Shown here: positions 1 to 11,880 of the stretch, one piece after another | How the letters are laid out: each line of letters opens with the position of its first letter | Position numbering within the stretch: position 1 is the stretch's first letter | Source: Saururus chinensis | Lineage: Eukaryota; Streptophyta; Magnoliopsida; Piperales; Saururaceae | DNA: 64,000 bases | Direction: 5' to 3' | Assembly: GCA_035235625.1 (NCBI GenBank) | Contig: CP141140.1 | Location: forward strand, 40,233,351 to 40,297,350 | Translations under genes and position numbers: made by a program | The notes under the pieces: generated by a model | What the model was told of the DNA's origin: nothing | What the model saw: the letters and a program-made list of their open reading frames with translations, nothing else | The model's database searches: none

Positions 1-681
1 GCATACTGCTTTTATGCATGTGTAAAATTCAAATTGATATAGTTGCTTTCTTGTGTAGTTTAACTATTATATCTACATCTAATTTAATCAGGATAAGGCT
101 GCAAATGGACTGAGTCAGGGAAAAAAAATGCATGGTGTCATTTTGGATGATTGGTGGTGATATAAATGTATGAACATTGAACATGAAAATGGTTGATATG
201 AATTTTATGATTCTATTTATATAATGAATTTATGATATTATTTATATTGGATGATGAAATCTTAGTTATAACTTTAAAGTGCATGGGTATGGAATGTGAG
301 TTATCATTGTAAAAATCATTGTGTTCATGGTGTTTTTATAAAATCTCATGTCATTTGTCTTGAGAAGGACTTCATTGTTGCCAGCACTAAGCTCACAAAT
401 TCAACCAAAGACTAAAATCTGGTTGAGGGTGCCAATTTACTAAGCTTAGCATGAAGTGAAGCACCACATTGATATGTAGGATTTTAGCTGAAAGTATTAG
501 ACTCAGCAGAAGGAAATAATTCCAAATTATTATTCAAAATTTTGTCCCCAGGTCCTCCAAAAGCTCTAGTAGGATTTTTTCACGCAGAACCAATGGAAAG
601 ATTCTTCTTTTCAGTTAGTGAAGCTTTTTTATTTCAATTTTCAGAGACATATATGTTGAATGTGGAAATTTTCCCTGATAG
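1..681. other. AT-rich upstream stretch, no gene assigned
   Basis: The stretch is AT-rich with short open frames only. Pyrimidine-rich acceptor-like sites ending in CAG lie near 622 and 641, which would fit intron sequence of the gene whose exon-like pieces follow. I see no convincing codon pattern here. Confidence 0.3.
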
Positions 682-831
682 GATCAGTTGTTATAGTCGC
701 AGTTACTTTGATCGCCATTTGCGTAGCAGTGATTGTCTCATTCAAGTTACCCCATAAACTATGGTATAAAAAGAAAGAGAGTGACAATCACGATTCTTAC
801 ATTCAAAAGCTTCCTTTTACTACTTCCCCAG
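682..831 (+). CDS. Possible exon encoding one transmembrane segment
   Basis: A 150-nt block sits between a TTTTCCCTGATAG acceptor-like site and a CCAG/GTTCT donor-like site, with one open frame throughout. It would encode a strongly hydrophobic run (VVIVAVTLIAICVAVIVSF) followed by a basic stop-transfer stretch (KLWYKKK) and a polar tail. That is the signature of a single-pass membrane protein with its cytoplasmic side after the segment. It lies on the same strand as the C-terminal exons near 1456-1864 and may belong to the same gene, but I could not link them through convincing middle exons. A competing open frame over 643-757 weakens the call. The family is not recognised. Confidence 0.3.
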
Positions 832-1455
832 GTTCTAATTTTACTCTTTCAACTTGAATCATGGTTTTTGTGTGCCATTGATGGATTGCAGGGCCTTTTT
901 CTTCACAATAATTTTGCCTTGTTAGCTTCTTTATTATTCTTCTTAAAGTATTTTTTTAATTTTTGCTCCCTCAGAAACTTGCCCCGCGATAGTTCCTTTG
1001 GTTGTACCTTGCAGCATTTTTTTCTTACGTGTTAATGCTTTTGCCTGAATCAGCCGCTACTGATCAACTTGACGTTAAAGGATTCATATGCTAAAAAAAT
1101 TGATTTGTACTATATAATCACATTCTTCTCTAGTTATAACACATTTTAAATAGTATTTTTCTTGTTCCCTGGAAGTTATTGCTTTGCATTATTTAAATAA
1201 TTCCCTGAACTCTCCAACTGAGTTAAAGGGTTTGTTTCCTTCAGCTACTCAAAAGAAGAAAAAAATTCTGTTCAGTTTTTTTAATGAATATATTTTTGTC
1301 AACTTTACTAGAGAATTATATAGGCAATTGTAAGCTGTCCATTTTCTTTAGGTTTAACTTTGAAGGCGATCTCATTAAATTCTTCTACATTTTATACTCT
1401 TTCTTAGAATATCATTGGGAGCAGTCCTATGAGTGCCAACTTTCTTGCAAGCAAG
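832..1455 (+). other. Probable intronic sequence with unassigned exon candidates
   Basis: AT-rich sequence lies between the transmembrane exon candidate and the terminal exons. Short candidates with acceptor-like starts occur after CCCTCAG (near 973) and after GAATCAG (near 1052, reading PESAATDQLDVK). None can be tied to its neighbours with confidence. Confidence 0.25.
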
Positions 1456-1864
1456 TTGTGACAAATCACACTCTCAACCTACTAATACATCAAGCCTCTT
1501 CAACACACTCATGTCTGAATGTGAAGATCCCGAATCTGGTAAAGCTCACAACATCTGTATCAATTCTTCAATCTCTAATGAAGCAAGGTAAATTATTTAC
1601 AGGTGATTATCGGGGGCAACAATCAAATGTTTTAGGAGTCAGTTATGTCTCAGTACCTCAGAGGAATGTGGCAGTTTTAGGAGCGATGCTCTGGTTACTT
1701 TCAGTGAACCAGGGAAACAAATGGACATGGCATCCCTATGGGAAGGTATTTTTGAGCAATATTCTCTTGGGTCTCAACGTGTACAAGAGAATACTTTAAA
1801 ACCAAAAACTCTAAAGTTTGGGCAACTCTATGTAGACAAGCTTGATGTCAAAGACGACAATTAA
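1456..1864 (+). CDS. 3' terminal exons of an unidentified plant gene
   Basis: Two blocks share one reading frame. The first, about 1456-1587, ends in ...SISNEA and then AG/GTAAAT, a good donor site. The second, about 1654-1864, begins after a TTATGTCTCAG acceptor and ends at TAA (1862-1864). Without splicing the frame meets TAA at 1589, so a small intron of about 66 nt (1588-1653) is inferred. The last exon reads like real protein: acidic and polar, with LVTFSEPGKQMD, SLWEGIFEQYSLGSQ and finally LDVKDDN. I do not recognise the family, and the 5' end of the gene is outside the window or not identifiable. A serine-rich tail on a membrane protein would be compatible with the segment at 682-831. 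The intron is short for a plant, so the acceptor choice is uncertain. Confidence 0.42.
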
Positions 1865-2254
1865 TGGTAAAGAGTTGCAGAATCAACCAAAATGGAAGTT
1901 AAGGAGGACAAATAATACTTTTTAATGCAAAATTTTTATGTTCATTGAGATGCCGAGGTGGTTATGCAGGTTCTGGAAGACAAGTGTAATACTGATCTTT
2001 ATGGGGACAGATAATACATTTCAATGCAAAATTTTAATGAAGAGGAAGTTCCCATGTGCAACTTTAGAAGTTAACTATTTTGTTATCTTTCTGACCTATT
2101 TGTAGATGCTTGAAGTTAAATGACTGTGTCAAATACAAATTGTGTTGGGGTGTTAGCTAAGACTCTCAACTTCCTGTGCATATTGACTTAACTTATTAAG
2201 TAGAATATGAAGAAAAGAGAGAACAACCTGTGATGATAAACGGAACTATCCTAA
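1865..2254. other. 3' flank of the first gene, nothing else seen
   Basis: AT-rich DNA with no open frame of note. It would contain the 3' untranslated region of the gene ending at 1864. The two phrases ATAATACTTTTTAATGCAAAATTT (in part) and ATAATACATTTCAATGCAAAATTT (in part), near 1910 and 2010, form a weak internal repeat. Confidence 0.3.
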
Positions 2255-3057
2255 GATCTATTTTTGCCACTAAATTTGTTTGTCCCAAATAGTCATGTAT
2301 ACACTATTGAGACAAAATTATTTGTTGCAATTACTTATACAATCTATTAGAAGCAAATGTTGCAACTAAAGTTGGTTGTGACTAATATATTTTGTCTTTT
2401 TCGGATGATTAATTTTTTTCACAAATACCACACGTATAATTTAAAAAGGTTTTATTGCAACAAATCCATTTTGTCACAAATATAAAATTATATATTTTGA
2501 AATTTTTATTTTTTAAACAATAATTTTTTTGTCACAAAATAATATTTATATTGTTTTTAATACTTATTTTTTAAAGGAAATAATATGCTTTAGCAATGAT
2601 TTTTTTTTCGATTCAAAGGTATATAATTTGCAACAAACAAATATTGTCACAAAAATAAATTATTTAAATATTATTTAAAAAATTAATTTTCATTTTCAAC
2701 AAAAATTAATTATTGCAAAATTTAAACAATTACTATAAATTATTTTTAAAAAAATTTATTTTTATTTGCCACAAACAAATATTGTTGCAAAAGATTTAAA
2801 AATTATATTTTCCCCTGCAACATTGTTTTTGTGACATATTAATAGTTTTTGCAATGTATTATCTAGCTTTTGCCACAAAAATTATTGTCACAAAAGGTTT
2901 CTATCTGCAACAAATGAGGTTTATGGCAAATTATTTTTTGACACATGCTTTTTGCAATAATTTTGGGACAACATATTTTGTTACAAAAAATGTGTGCAAC
3001 AAATATGAATTCTTTTCCAACAAATTTGTGTGTTGCAAAAAGACATTTTTTGTAGTG
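2255..3057. mobile_element. CACTA-like element remnant (right end)
   Basis: About 800 bp of AT-rich DNA is packed with variants of TTGCAACAAA and TTGTCACAAA in both orientations, as in the subterminal repeats of En/Spm (CACTA) transposons. It ends at 3057 with TTTTTTGTAGTG, the reverse complement of a CACTACAAAAAA terminus. No matching left terminus is obvious, so the left edge is approximate. There is no transposase, so this would be a non-autonomous or truncated copy. Confidence 0.5.
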
Positions 3058-3094
3058 GTGGGACTGACATCCGATACTCACTCACACTAGGTAT

Positions 3095-3640
3095 ATGACT
3101 AGGATATGCATATTCACATTCTTGGGACCGAACCTAGGATATGTGTATGTGGTTAGCGAGGGGTCAACCTTGTCGCGAGCATGGTGGTGTGCAAGGGCTC
3201 TGACCTCTATCGGCTCAAAGAATTTAAGCCTACATCTGTTGTATAAGACCCTCTAGAGAATCTGTGTAGAGTTTAGATATAGGCCCATGTGACATAAGCC
3301 CATTTAGAGAGAGTAGTATATAAGGGATGAGATTAGTGGAGAGCCCTAATCTAATCCCTCCCCTCTCGCCCTCTCTCGTATCATACCCTTGCCCTCTATC
3401 TTTCTCTCTTGTGGTGGATCAATAAGGAGGAATAAGTAAAGGGGCTGGCTGCCCCCTCCCTGTTCCTCATCGCCTTCCTTAGTGTGGATCGTGCTTTGGG
3501 AAGCATGTCACCAACTTGCTTCAAGAGAGGAATCAAAAGAGGGCTTATGACGCTACATCAAGGGCTCTACAAACCATTGCTAAAGGATTTGAGGGATCTA
3601 TACATAATTGACAAGGTACATCCCTTCTTCTCTTTATTGA
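3095..3640 (+). repeat. Possible LTR-like promoter fragment
   Basis: The segment has the composition of a plant LTR: a TATA-like AGTATATAAGG near 3313-3323 followed by a pyrimidine-rich stretch and a leader-like sequence with CAATAAGG. I found neither TG...CA borders nor a partner copy, so it could equally be an ordinary promoter or another repeat. Confidence 0.22.
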
Positions 3641-4223
3641 ATTAATATCCAAATGTGCTCGGGTATCCGGTTGGGGTTGAAGGGTGTCCGGGTGCAAATC
3701 CAGCCCAAATGTCAGTTTATGTTCTTCCTTTGACTCAGATTAGATTATTCTATATTGCCAAAAACTTATTTATTGCTTATGATTGCTTGAATTTCATTTG
3801 TATGCACGGAGAATTAAAAAAAAAGACTGGGATTTTTTCACTTGCGCTGCCCCTTGGGATCAGGCCCTCTCACTCTTTCGCTGTACCTCCACTCTACAAA
3901 GACTAAAGTTGTGCATGCTTTATCAGAATGATGAATGTAAAGGGGGCTGGAAGAGTATGTGTGCACAACTTCAAAGACCACACTTAAAGCTGCAACCTGA
4001 TTGGGTGAAGACATTGTGGTCCAACCAAGATGTTGGTCTACTGAAGAACTGAAGAGTGTGAGAGATATTAGATTGAAATTTTAGAGGACAAAAAAGCTCT
4101 CAGTGGGTGGGAATAGGATCAGTGATTAGCCAATAGCATATAAAGATTTGAGAAAGCTCAAGATGATATCCATTCATGTATAGCTGGGAATAGAAACAAG
4201 TTCTTATACTCCGTATAACATAT
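3641..4223. other. No recognisable gene
   Basis: Mixed-composition sequence with short open frames on the plus strand and no family I recognise. The bases just before 4224 (GTATAACATAT, 4213-4223) resemble GTACAACATAT at 5647-5657 and may be one side of a LINE target-site duplication. Confidence 0.3.
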
Positions 4224-5646
4224 ATGTGTTTTTTTTTTATCATGTAAAAGTGAGAGGAGGCACCCTTCAATAATAGAAAAAGGAAACAAGGTCACAACCA
4301 AAGAACAAAACAAGATTACATACTCCACCTTTCAACAAGGAAAGGAAAATCCCTAACAAGTGTAGTGAGATGGGGATTGTTTCCCACATACAATCTGACT
4401 TGACATTCACACTGTTTAAATAGTGATCTTTTGTGGAGTTCTTCGTTCAGGAAGATTCGATTATTCCTCTCCCTCTAAATAGAATAAAGAGCACAATTCA
4501 TACAAAAATTTAAAAGTATTCCCAAGGGGGAAATGGACAAACTGAAGAAATTAATATGTTCCAAAGCTTGAAATAGCTTGATTATGAGGGATGTGCAACC
4601 TTAACAACTTGAATATCATAGACATGATCCATTTAGTATATCCACAACCAAAGAAAATATGCATAGCTATTTCAATATCTAACTTGCATATAATACACCT
4701 ATTAACAATTTGGATACCTCTTGCTTGACTCTTGTCCAACGTTTACTGACGACCATGAAGTATAAGCTAGCAAATAAAAGAGTGGCAAGGAATGTGATGT
4801 TTAGACCAAACTAAAGATGTCCAATTAAGCTTGGGAGCATGATTGACAATGGCTTTATAAGTAGCTATAGTGGAGAAATTACCTAATGAGTTGGGCTTCC
4901 AAATGATTTTCTCATCATCTTAATTAAGAGATGACCGGTGCATACTAATAGTTTGAAGAAGATGATTGCACCTAATATTGATATTATAATCCTATTTCTA
5001 ATAGTCATTTATGAGGCAACCTGAAACAAACTCTACAAAATGACTCTCCATTTGGTGAATCGAGCATTGGTCATAATTATGTAATAGAGTAAAATTTATT
5101 TCCAACTCAAGGTTCCAACCAAAATAGAGTTTTTCCCCTTTATTGATCTTACAAGAAATCAAGTCAATCATAATACTACAAACGGAGAGTTTGGTCTTCC
5201 ACGAAGAAGAGGCATTGGAAGAAATAACACAATGCCAAATAGAAGAGTGTAAAATGTAATAATCATGAACCCACTTAGTCCATAAAGAGCTCTTATATGT
5301 AAGAGTTCTCCAAAAAAGTTTAACCATACCAACATGACAATAAGCTTTAACAAATCTTAAACTCAAATCACCTTCATTTTTAGGGAGGCATATCTTTTTC
5401 CAACTCAATGGGTAAAATTTCCAAATAGAATCAGAGTTACTCTATAAAAAATTTGTCATAGGACTTTCAAGTTACTTGATGATACTAGAAGGAAGCATAA
5501 AATGGATCCAATAAATATGTTTACTTGAGAGAAATGATTTGATGAGCTCTAGCCTTCCACCATAAGAGATGAGTCGTTTTTCCAACTTACTAAAGAAGAA
5601 TTAAATTGATCAAGAATATAGGCACACATAGAAGCTTGTAGTCTCA
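4224..5646 (-). mobile_element. 5'-truncated LINE (non-LTR retrotransposon)
   Basis: On the minus strand the block runs from the thumb region of a LINE reverse transcriptase, through the C-terminal zinc-knuckle region, to a 3' untranslated end. That end reads GGTGCCTCCTCTCACTTTTACATG and then an A-run (plus-strand T-run at 4229-4238), a common ending for plant LINEs. The flanking words GTATAACATAT (4213-4223) and GTACAACATAT (5647-5657) may be the target-site duplication. The 5' truncation is typical of target-primed insertion. Confidence 0.68.
4545..5625 (-). pseudogene. LINE reverse transcriptase C-terminus, broken
   Basis: Reading down the minus strand, the recognisable pieces are LISYGGRLELIKSF, then WKKICLPKNEGDLSLRF (about 5408-5345), FWRTLTYKSSLWTKWVHDYY (about 5310-5250) and finally RCIICKLDIEIAMHIFFGC (about 4690-4640). 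The last piece fits the zf-RVT domain that follows plant LINE reverse transcriptases. The order and spacing match the family. Several stops and frame changes separate the pieces and the catalytic fingers/palm half is missing, so it cannot make an active enzyme. It probably sits inside the truncated insertion described for 4224-5646. Confidence 0.65.
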
Positions 5647-5657
5647 GTACAACATAT

Positions 5658-6339
5658 GCTATCTACATAAACAAGATGAAGGAATGTGCCATTGTGCAAA
5701 ATCTTGCCATGTACACAAGATTTTATATGGCACAATAGCTTGGTGGGGCAGCTGTTAACTAGTCAATTGTACGTAATACGTAAACAAAATGTTCTCCACG
5801 TGAGAGGGGTACGAAGGTGGTCTACTGCTCTTCATGGATAATCATACCAGCTTTGCGTCTGGAATGGCCCGATATCTTGACATTCAGGGCACTAGTGTGG
5901 AACTATTAATTGATGATGCTGATTATGGTTGTTACTATTTTTTTATCAATAAATTATGGGGCTTAATCCCAATGCATTATGATCATAAGAATTTAATTAC
6001 AAGAGAAAATGAAACATAAGAGAATAAGAAAGGGTACAATTTCAAACAAGAAAACATATAGGGAAGTTCATGCAACCATTTGAGTCCTGAGGAAGAGTTT
6101 ATCAAATATGCATGATCAGACCTCATACACACTTTTACGAAAAAGCTTAGTTTTGTGGAATTCGATTCCTTAAAAAACACGGGTGTTTCATTCCCTCGCA
6201 GATGGAGTATATAATAGCATTGACAAATATCTTGAGAACGTTGTCAATATCCAAGTGACATTTACTGATGCTAAGAGATGTCATCAGCAAAGTTACCCCT
6301 TCTACAACATAAAAAATCCAGCTTGAGAACACTAAGGAC
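5658..6339. other. No recognisable gene between LINE remnants
   Basis: AT-rich DNA with short open frames in both directions, none with recognisable protein content. Part of it may be the 3' untranslated end of the LINE remnant lying at 6340-7110 on the minus strand. Confidence 0.3.
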
Positions 6340-7110
6340 AACAATAAGAATCCATTTAAGAGTAATCACAGTTGAAAAAATATGTTCAATAGATTCTTCA
6401 TCTTTCTAGCATAGCTTTCTTGAATAGTATGCATCTGTTAATTACCAAAGCTATTCCACGTCTCAAAAGCCTATCAAGAGTGAGAAGCCGACCATGATAC
6501 ATAAATTAACGAATGAATAAGTCTCGTCGACCTTTAAACAATACAAGATGATGCCATATACAGTAGGAGATCCATGCGGTATAAGGGCTTTAAAACATGA
6601 TTTAGAGCTAAATTTAGCTATCTGTGAAGGACTCTCTTCTTAATTAAAGGAAGAACATAGGAGACAAATAACTTGACGAAGTTGCTTCCCCCTAAGGTTG
6701 TTACTTAAATGAAGAATTCTAGAAATTCCTTTTAAACAATCAACAATCCGGCTGTGGACCGTGCTGTCAAGCTGAGATATTAAATCAATTTCCAAATCTA
6801 CTCAACAAAGTAAAAGGTCATGCCCACTGGTCTAACCAAAAATCAATAGATTTCTCATTCTGAATTGCATAACAAACATGGCTAATAAGGCAAATTTTCA
6901 TATGTAGAATGGATTTGCCAAGCATAGGACGCTTTAAGATGGAGATCAGAAGACCAAATAGAGGACGACCCAAAATAATATGAGTGAATCCATCGCACCC
7001 ACAAAGAAACTTTGTCATCAATAAGTTTCCGGAAAAGCTTACTTAGTTCAGTCCTTCTCCAACTTCAAATAGATCGAATGCCAAGGTTGCCTTCTGTATG
7101 GGTTGTTACC
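6340..7110 (-). pseudogene. Second LINE 3' fragment (RT tail and zf-RVT)
   Basis: On the minus strand the block shows LFRKLIDDKVSLWVRWIHSYY and SSIWSSDLHLKASYAW (about 7060-6925, the first shown only in part by its key residues W-V-RWIH-YY). Next come NEKSIDFWLDQWA (about 6860-6820) and HGRLLTLDRLLRRGI (about 6500-6455). This is the usual order at the end of plant LINE pol proteins: a thumb segment, a GNG.SI.FW.D.W motif and a zf-RVT region. Frame changes and stops are frequent. It is a separate copy from the one at 4224-5646, because the same protein region is repeated in the same orientation with a different sequence. Confidence 0.6.
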
Positions 7111-7277
7111 ATATATTGCTAATTGAATGTTAGCAGTCCAGTGCCTATTCGTTACTACTTTCATTTACAGTACTATAACTTTTTGACCTGATTTAAATTG
7201 CTTTATCATCATTGTTTCTAAGTCAAACTGTTTTTACCACTATTGCCTTAGTGGAGTTCACCTCTCAGGTTTTTAAT

Positions 7278-7402
7278 TACTCCTTCCCACATTAATACCT
7301 CTATTTAGTTTTTCAGCATGAACTTAAAACTAAGATGAACTAAGTTTAATTCATGTTGAAAAACTACATGGAGGTATATATTAATGTGGGTCAGAGGGAA
7401 TA
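7278..7402. mobile_element. Stowaway-like MITE
   Basis: The ~125-bp block is a long imperfect hairpin. The left arm TACTCCTTCCCACATTAATACC... pairs with a right arm ending GGTATATATTAATGTGGGTCAGAGGGAATA (in part), and the arms meet around AACTTAAAACTAAGATG. The termini resemble the CTCCCTCYGTCCC end of Stowaway (Tc1/mariner) elements next to a TA dinucleotide. No coding capacity. Confidence 0.65.
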
Positions 7403-7748
7403 TCAGTCAAGTTACTTTATTACTAGGGAAAACTATAGTAACAGAATTAAACTAGCTATTGTTGAAGAACTAGATGGATGTATTCCTGTAGGATGAAGGG
7501 AGTTTCAGTAAAAGTTACCTTATGTCACTATGGAGAACAGGAGTAACGTACGGAATATTTCAAGGTCATGAGTTAAAGGACAGTCTCATCATACATTGCT
7601 ACTTTATATTATTCGTATGCTTTATGCACTAGGAATGACAACTATGTAGTCTTCTTTTGTAAATTCATTATTTAGAATAAAAATGCTACAAAAACACTTT
7701 CATGACCAACTCCATGAACCGCACCCAAGGCCATATTACATAAAGTAC
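7403..7748. other. Short intergenic stretch, nothing recognised
   Basis: AT-rich DNA between the MITE and the retrotransposon. No open frame or repeat structure stands out. It ends in the CTAAT (7749-7753) duplicated at 20197-20201. Confidence 0.35.
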
Positions 7749-7753
7749 CTAAT

Positions 7754-9173
7754 TGATCGTTTATAATTAAACCCTTTGCAAGTGTACAAGGTAATTGTAC
7801 TAGGATAAGTATTTAAGGGTTGTCGAACCTCAGGGACGGATGGATTATCACTAAATCTAAAAAGGAATTTGCTGATTAAAAACTAAAACAAATTTAAACT
7901 TAAATTAAGCAAAAGAAAGAAATCAACTAGTTTAAAAGTAAGAGATTAATTTGATGGAATTTACTTAGGAAATTGAATCCACTATAGAACCATAACAATT
8001 TCTTAACTTTTAATCTAAATCTAGTGTGAACATGAACAAGTATTCTCAGCTACAAGCTAGAATTACTTCAAAAAGAATCATTAATTAACTTCCATGGCAT
8101 GAACTATCTTTGACAATAACACGAATCATCTACACTAAACTAGCTATAGGCATGACCCGTCTAATCTTAGTATAACTCATCCAAGTCATTAATTATCTGA
8201 ACATTAAAACTATTGTATGACCATCTCATCTAAATCACAGAAATTAGAATCAATGCAAATATCAAAACCATATCAATCTATCATCTACAAGACAATAAAT
8301 CAACATAGACTTGAATAAACATTAAAAGCTCTTCCATTAAAAAGGAAATCCATATCATACAATTGTCATCATTCATAACTGAGATCTAAATTAAAAAGAA
8401 AAGAAACTGAAACTTATCTATAGCTTCATCAACTCCTAAGTAAAAGAAAAGTCTAGCCTTCCATGGTAGAAGAAAGCACTTGAATCTCCATTAGAAGCTT
8501 TGAATTCTCTTCCATCTTCTTCTTCATTTTTCTCTTCCTAAAATCTACTGGAATCCCCTAATTCTAAGCCAAATATGTCTTTTTATAGGCATAAGTTCCG
8601 TAGGAAGAAGTCCAATATGAAAAGGATTGGAATTTGGGTCAAACAAGGAAACTGCACGTTATGCCGATCGATTGCCCTGCATGCCCGATCGATCGGCTAC
8701 ACTGTATTTTCATCTGAATTCATGTTATCCCAATCGATCGGTAAGTGACCCCGATCGATCGGCTACAGTGTTTCTGTTTTACCGGACTGTTCATATTCTG
8801 TTCATTAAGTTTTCCTTCGTGTCCATATTAATTTCTAACTTGTTTATAACTCCGAAAAGTTGTCCAAATCACTTTAAAGCATGTGAAGACTATTTTTAAT
8901 CATTTCAAACATCGTCCAAGTACTTCGATAAGCGCACTTTACCTATAAAACATAAAATATCATACTTTAGACATGTATAATGTAATTAAAATTCCAACTT
9001 GATTTAAATACATGTCTAAACAACTAATAACTACAAAATTATTAATAATTAAACTAAAATACTAATATCTATCTTAATCTAAATAAATCATAACTAACTC
9101 TAAATTAACCTAATCTATACTAGCAAATAAGGTAAAAAGGCATATAAAATAGATATAGATTTCATACTTATCA
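7754..9173 (-). repeat. 3' LTR of the Athila-like element
   Basis: It starts TGATCG and ends TTATCA on the plus strand and matches 18777-20196 along its whole length, with roughly 17 single-base differences by eye, almost all transitions. A TATA-like CCTATAAAAAG lies on the minus strand at about 8578-8590. A cluster of GATCGATCGG-type sites lies 75-180 bp upstream of it. Confidence 0.9.
8578..8590 (-). promoter_or_regulatory. LTR TATA box (3' LTR copy)
   Basis: On the minus strand the sequence reads GCCTATAAAAAGACA, and the same sequence occurs at 19600-19613 in the 5' LTR. It would start transcription of the element toward lower coordinates. The position inside the LTR, with a long downstream R-U5 part, is normal for this group. 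Confidence 0.5.
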
Positions 9174-10936
9174 AATACCCCCAAACCTATATTTTGCTAG
9201 TCCTCGAGCAAAACAAAAACAAAATAAAACAACTAATCAAAAAAAATAAATAAATAAATAAAAGCCACTTTCGTAGGGAATCACGATTGCATTTAGCGTA
9301 TGCAACAAGCCTTTAAACCCCTAGGTGTCCCTAGTTGGACGAGTTGTGTTTCGTGAGGGTTTGCAGTAATGATACCCACAAACATCTAAACCTAAGAAAA
9401 ATAAAACAAACAAACAAGAAAACAAAAATTTGAAAAATAAATTTCTCTTAAAAACACATAACTATTTTAAAAAAAAACCAACCACAAATACTTGAAACAA
9501 GTAAACAATTAAGATCTGATCACTTTGAAGTAAGGAATAATCCATTCTATAACCCCATCTTAGAAATAATTGTGCAACTACATATATTCATTTCAAAAAC
9601 ATAAAGTGTAGAAACTTTGTAGTCATACAATTTTATTCTTTATTAACAAGCATATCTTATGTGACCCATTAACCAAGCTTATTAAAGTTCACTAACTCAA
9701 AAATATAACAATGACAATCTTTCATCCTTAACATCTCATAATAAACCCTCATGTAATAGCCTTCAAATTTCAATTAAATTTAGGGAATAAGAGCATAATA
9801 TACATCAAAATATAACTTGTGTAATACTTAGTTCTATTAAGCTTTCTAAATAGTCCATGTAACAAGCGTTAGGCCAGTGTCCCTAATCCAGTTGGCTCAA
9901 GGCACTAGGTGTTGAAACACCCCTCAGGCTTAATAACTCGAACTATAAAGGCTACAGAACTAAGTAAGTCATAAAAGAATTTATCTCAACTTTTCACCTT
10001 TTGACGCGATCCCTTATACTTGCCAAGGCACAAGGTCCGGTTACTCAGTAAAAAGAGAAACAAACTTTTTTTTTCTTCATTTTTTTTTTCATTCAATCTA
10101 CTTTTTTCAACTTTTTTTTCATTTTTTTTCTATACACACTTATCCCATTTTTTTCAAATAAAAGCTAAGCATAAAGATCTATCATAAAATATTAAAAATT
10201 ACTCAATTGCCAAGTTTTCAAAAATATATGCTTAGTTAAAGATATCCCACTAAGACTACAAGTAATAAATCATAAAATTATATTCCTACAAGTTTCAAGT
10301 GTGTGAAATGTGATTTAAAAATATAAGCACAATTATCCAAGATAATAAAAATAAAATAGAAATTACTCACTTAATCATTTTCATCACTTAATTAATTACT
10401 TGAACTTTCTTCATGAAATTGATCTCTTTAAAAACAAATATATACTTTTAAAAGAAAATAAGAGATAAAACCCACTTAAAAGAAAAGAAAACAAAACAAA
10501 TAAAGAAAAAAAATACTCTAAAACATCCTAAAAGAAAAATAAGAAATAAAAATATCTTTCGACACCCCCAAACCTAAACTGAACATTGTCCTCAATGTTA
10601 AAGAAAATATATACTACAATGACAAGAATAAGTAAAAGAGGGAAAGAAAGATATCACCTGAGAGCATAACTATTACACTAATCTGAAAAGTAAAATACAT
10701 AGGATTGGAAAACATATGAGAAACATACATATCAAGAGCAATTTCCCAAACCTAAAATATTATATCCCATAAAAGAAGATACACTATAATGAGAGAGAAA
10801 AAAACTGAGAAAATAAGTAAATAAAGCCTAAATGAAGCAAAAAAAATAATTAAAAAGAAGGAAAAAAAATATCAAAAACATGGGTTGCCTCCCAAGAAGC
10901 ACTAAGTTTATTGTCTTTAGCCAGACATTGCCAGCA
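9174..10936 (-). other. 3' non-coding region of the Athila-like element, with polypurine tract
   Basis: There is no usable reading frame. On the minus strand the polypurine tract GGTTTGGGGGT (plus 9177-9187) abuts the 3' LTR. A second GGTTTGGGGG with GAGGACAATGTT lies at about 10564-10602, and GGGAGGCAACCCA at about 10885-10897. Plant Athila/Tat elements often carry these words after the integrase gene. Long homopolymer-rich runs (near 10060-10130) fill the rest. Confidence 0.6.
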
Positions 10937-11599
10937 TTTAACGCCCGAGATTTTTCATCCCTTTTTCTTAAAACTCATAGAAATTTTTTTTTTATACGAT
11001 AAATCGGAGTCAAACGATAAAATCAAAACCCGTATAAACAGTTTATAATTTTAAACATGATACGGTTAAACATCATACCGTCAAATCAAATATCCTCAGG
11101 CGCTACTCGAAAACATACGTACGATTAAATCACCATGATCATGGATTTTTAAATACAAATAACTCCCAGGTGTCCCCGAGTACAAGTCCCATAAACAGTC
11201 TAATCTGATCCAAATTAAAAGTCTAGAATACATACACTTAAATCTCATCAATGCATCAGATCGTGGCACCAACTATACTTGAGTCGAGGGGGAAACAATC
11301 CATCGCAGAGACGAGCGTCCATCTCCAGGAGCTCTCCAACACAACCTGCAAAAGCGTCCCGAACAACGGGGCTAAAAGAAGTAGGGTGAGTATTTTCATA
11401 CTCAGTAGGAAAATACCCAGTAGGGGAAATCCCAAACGGTGAACTCAATAAGTTCATAAAACATGCGTCATGCAACTCAACATGAGGCAAACAACGTATA
11501 ACATAATTATGCACATAAGCATATAAGCATGCATAACACACCATCATATCAGACGTGCACAAACACCCTTAATCAGGGTCTTACAAACTTACTCGTACA

Positions 11600-11880
11600 A
11601 TCAAAGGCATACTCAAACCTTACGCATACTTGTACGACCTTACTCGTACAATCTTACACTTACTCGTACGACCTTACTCGTACAGTCTTACACTTACTGT
11701 CAAACTCATATTCAAACTCTTACAATCTTGCTCATACTTACTCTCTTACAGTCGTGCATATTCTCAAGCTTACAGTCGTGCACATTCTCAATCTTACAGT
11801 CGTGCACATACTCATCATCATACACTTACTCAAAACGTACAAACTCAGTCATACAGTCGTATACATACTATCGACCACTG
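11600..11880. repeat. Degenerate short tandem repeats inside LTR X copy 1
   Basis: Repeated words such as ACTCGTACAATCTTAC and CTTACAGTCGTGCA(C/T)ATTCTCA recur at roughly 26-bp steps, for example near 11749, 11775 and 11801. Copy 2 has a shorter version near 31260-31476. Confidence 0.6.

Noticed and set aside
2854..3090. Opposed open frames at 2854-3090 and 2863-3081
   Set aside because: They are made of the repeated TTGCAACAAA/TTTGTCACAAA words of the CACTA-like end and have matching Cys/Phe/Lys-rich composition in both directions.
8627..8899. A 90-codon open frame kept in both LTRs of the Athila-like element (also 19650-19922)
   Set aside because: It is antisense to the element and starts without ATG. 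It persists because the LTRs are nearly identical, and the third LTR copy does not keep it.
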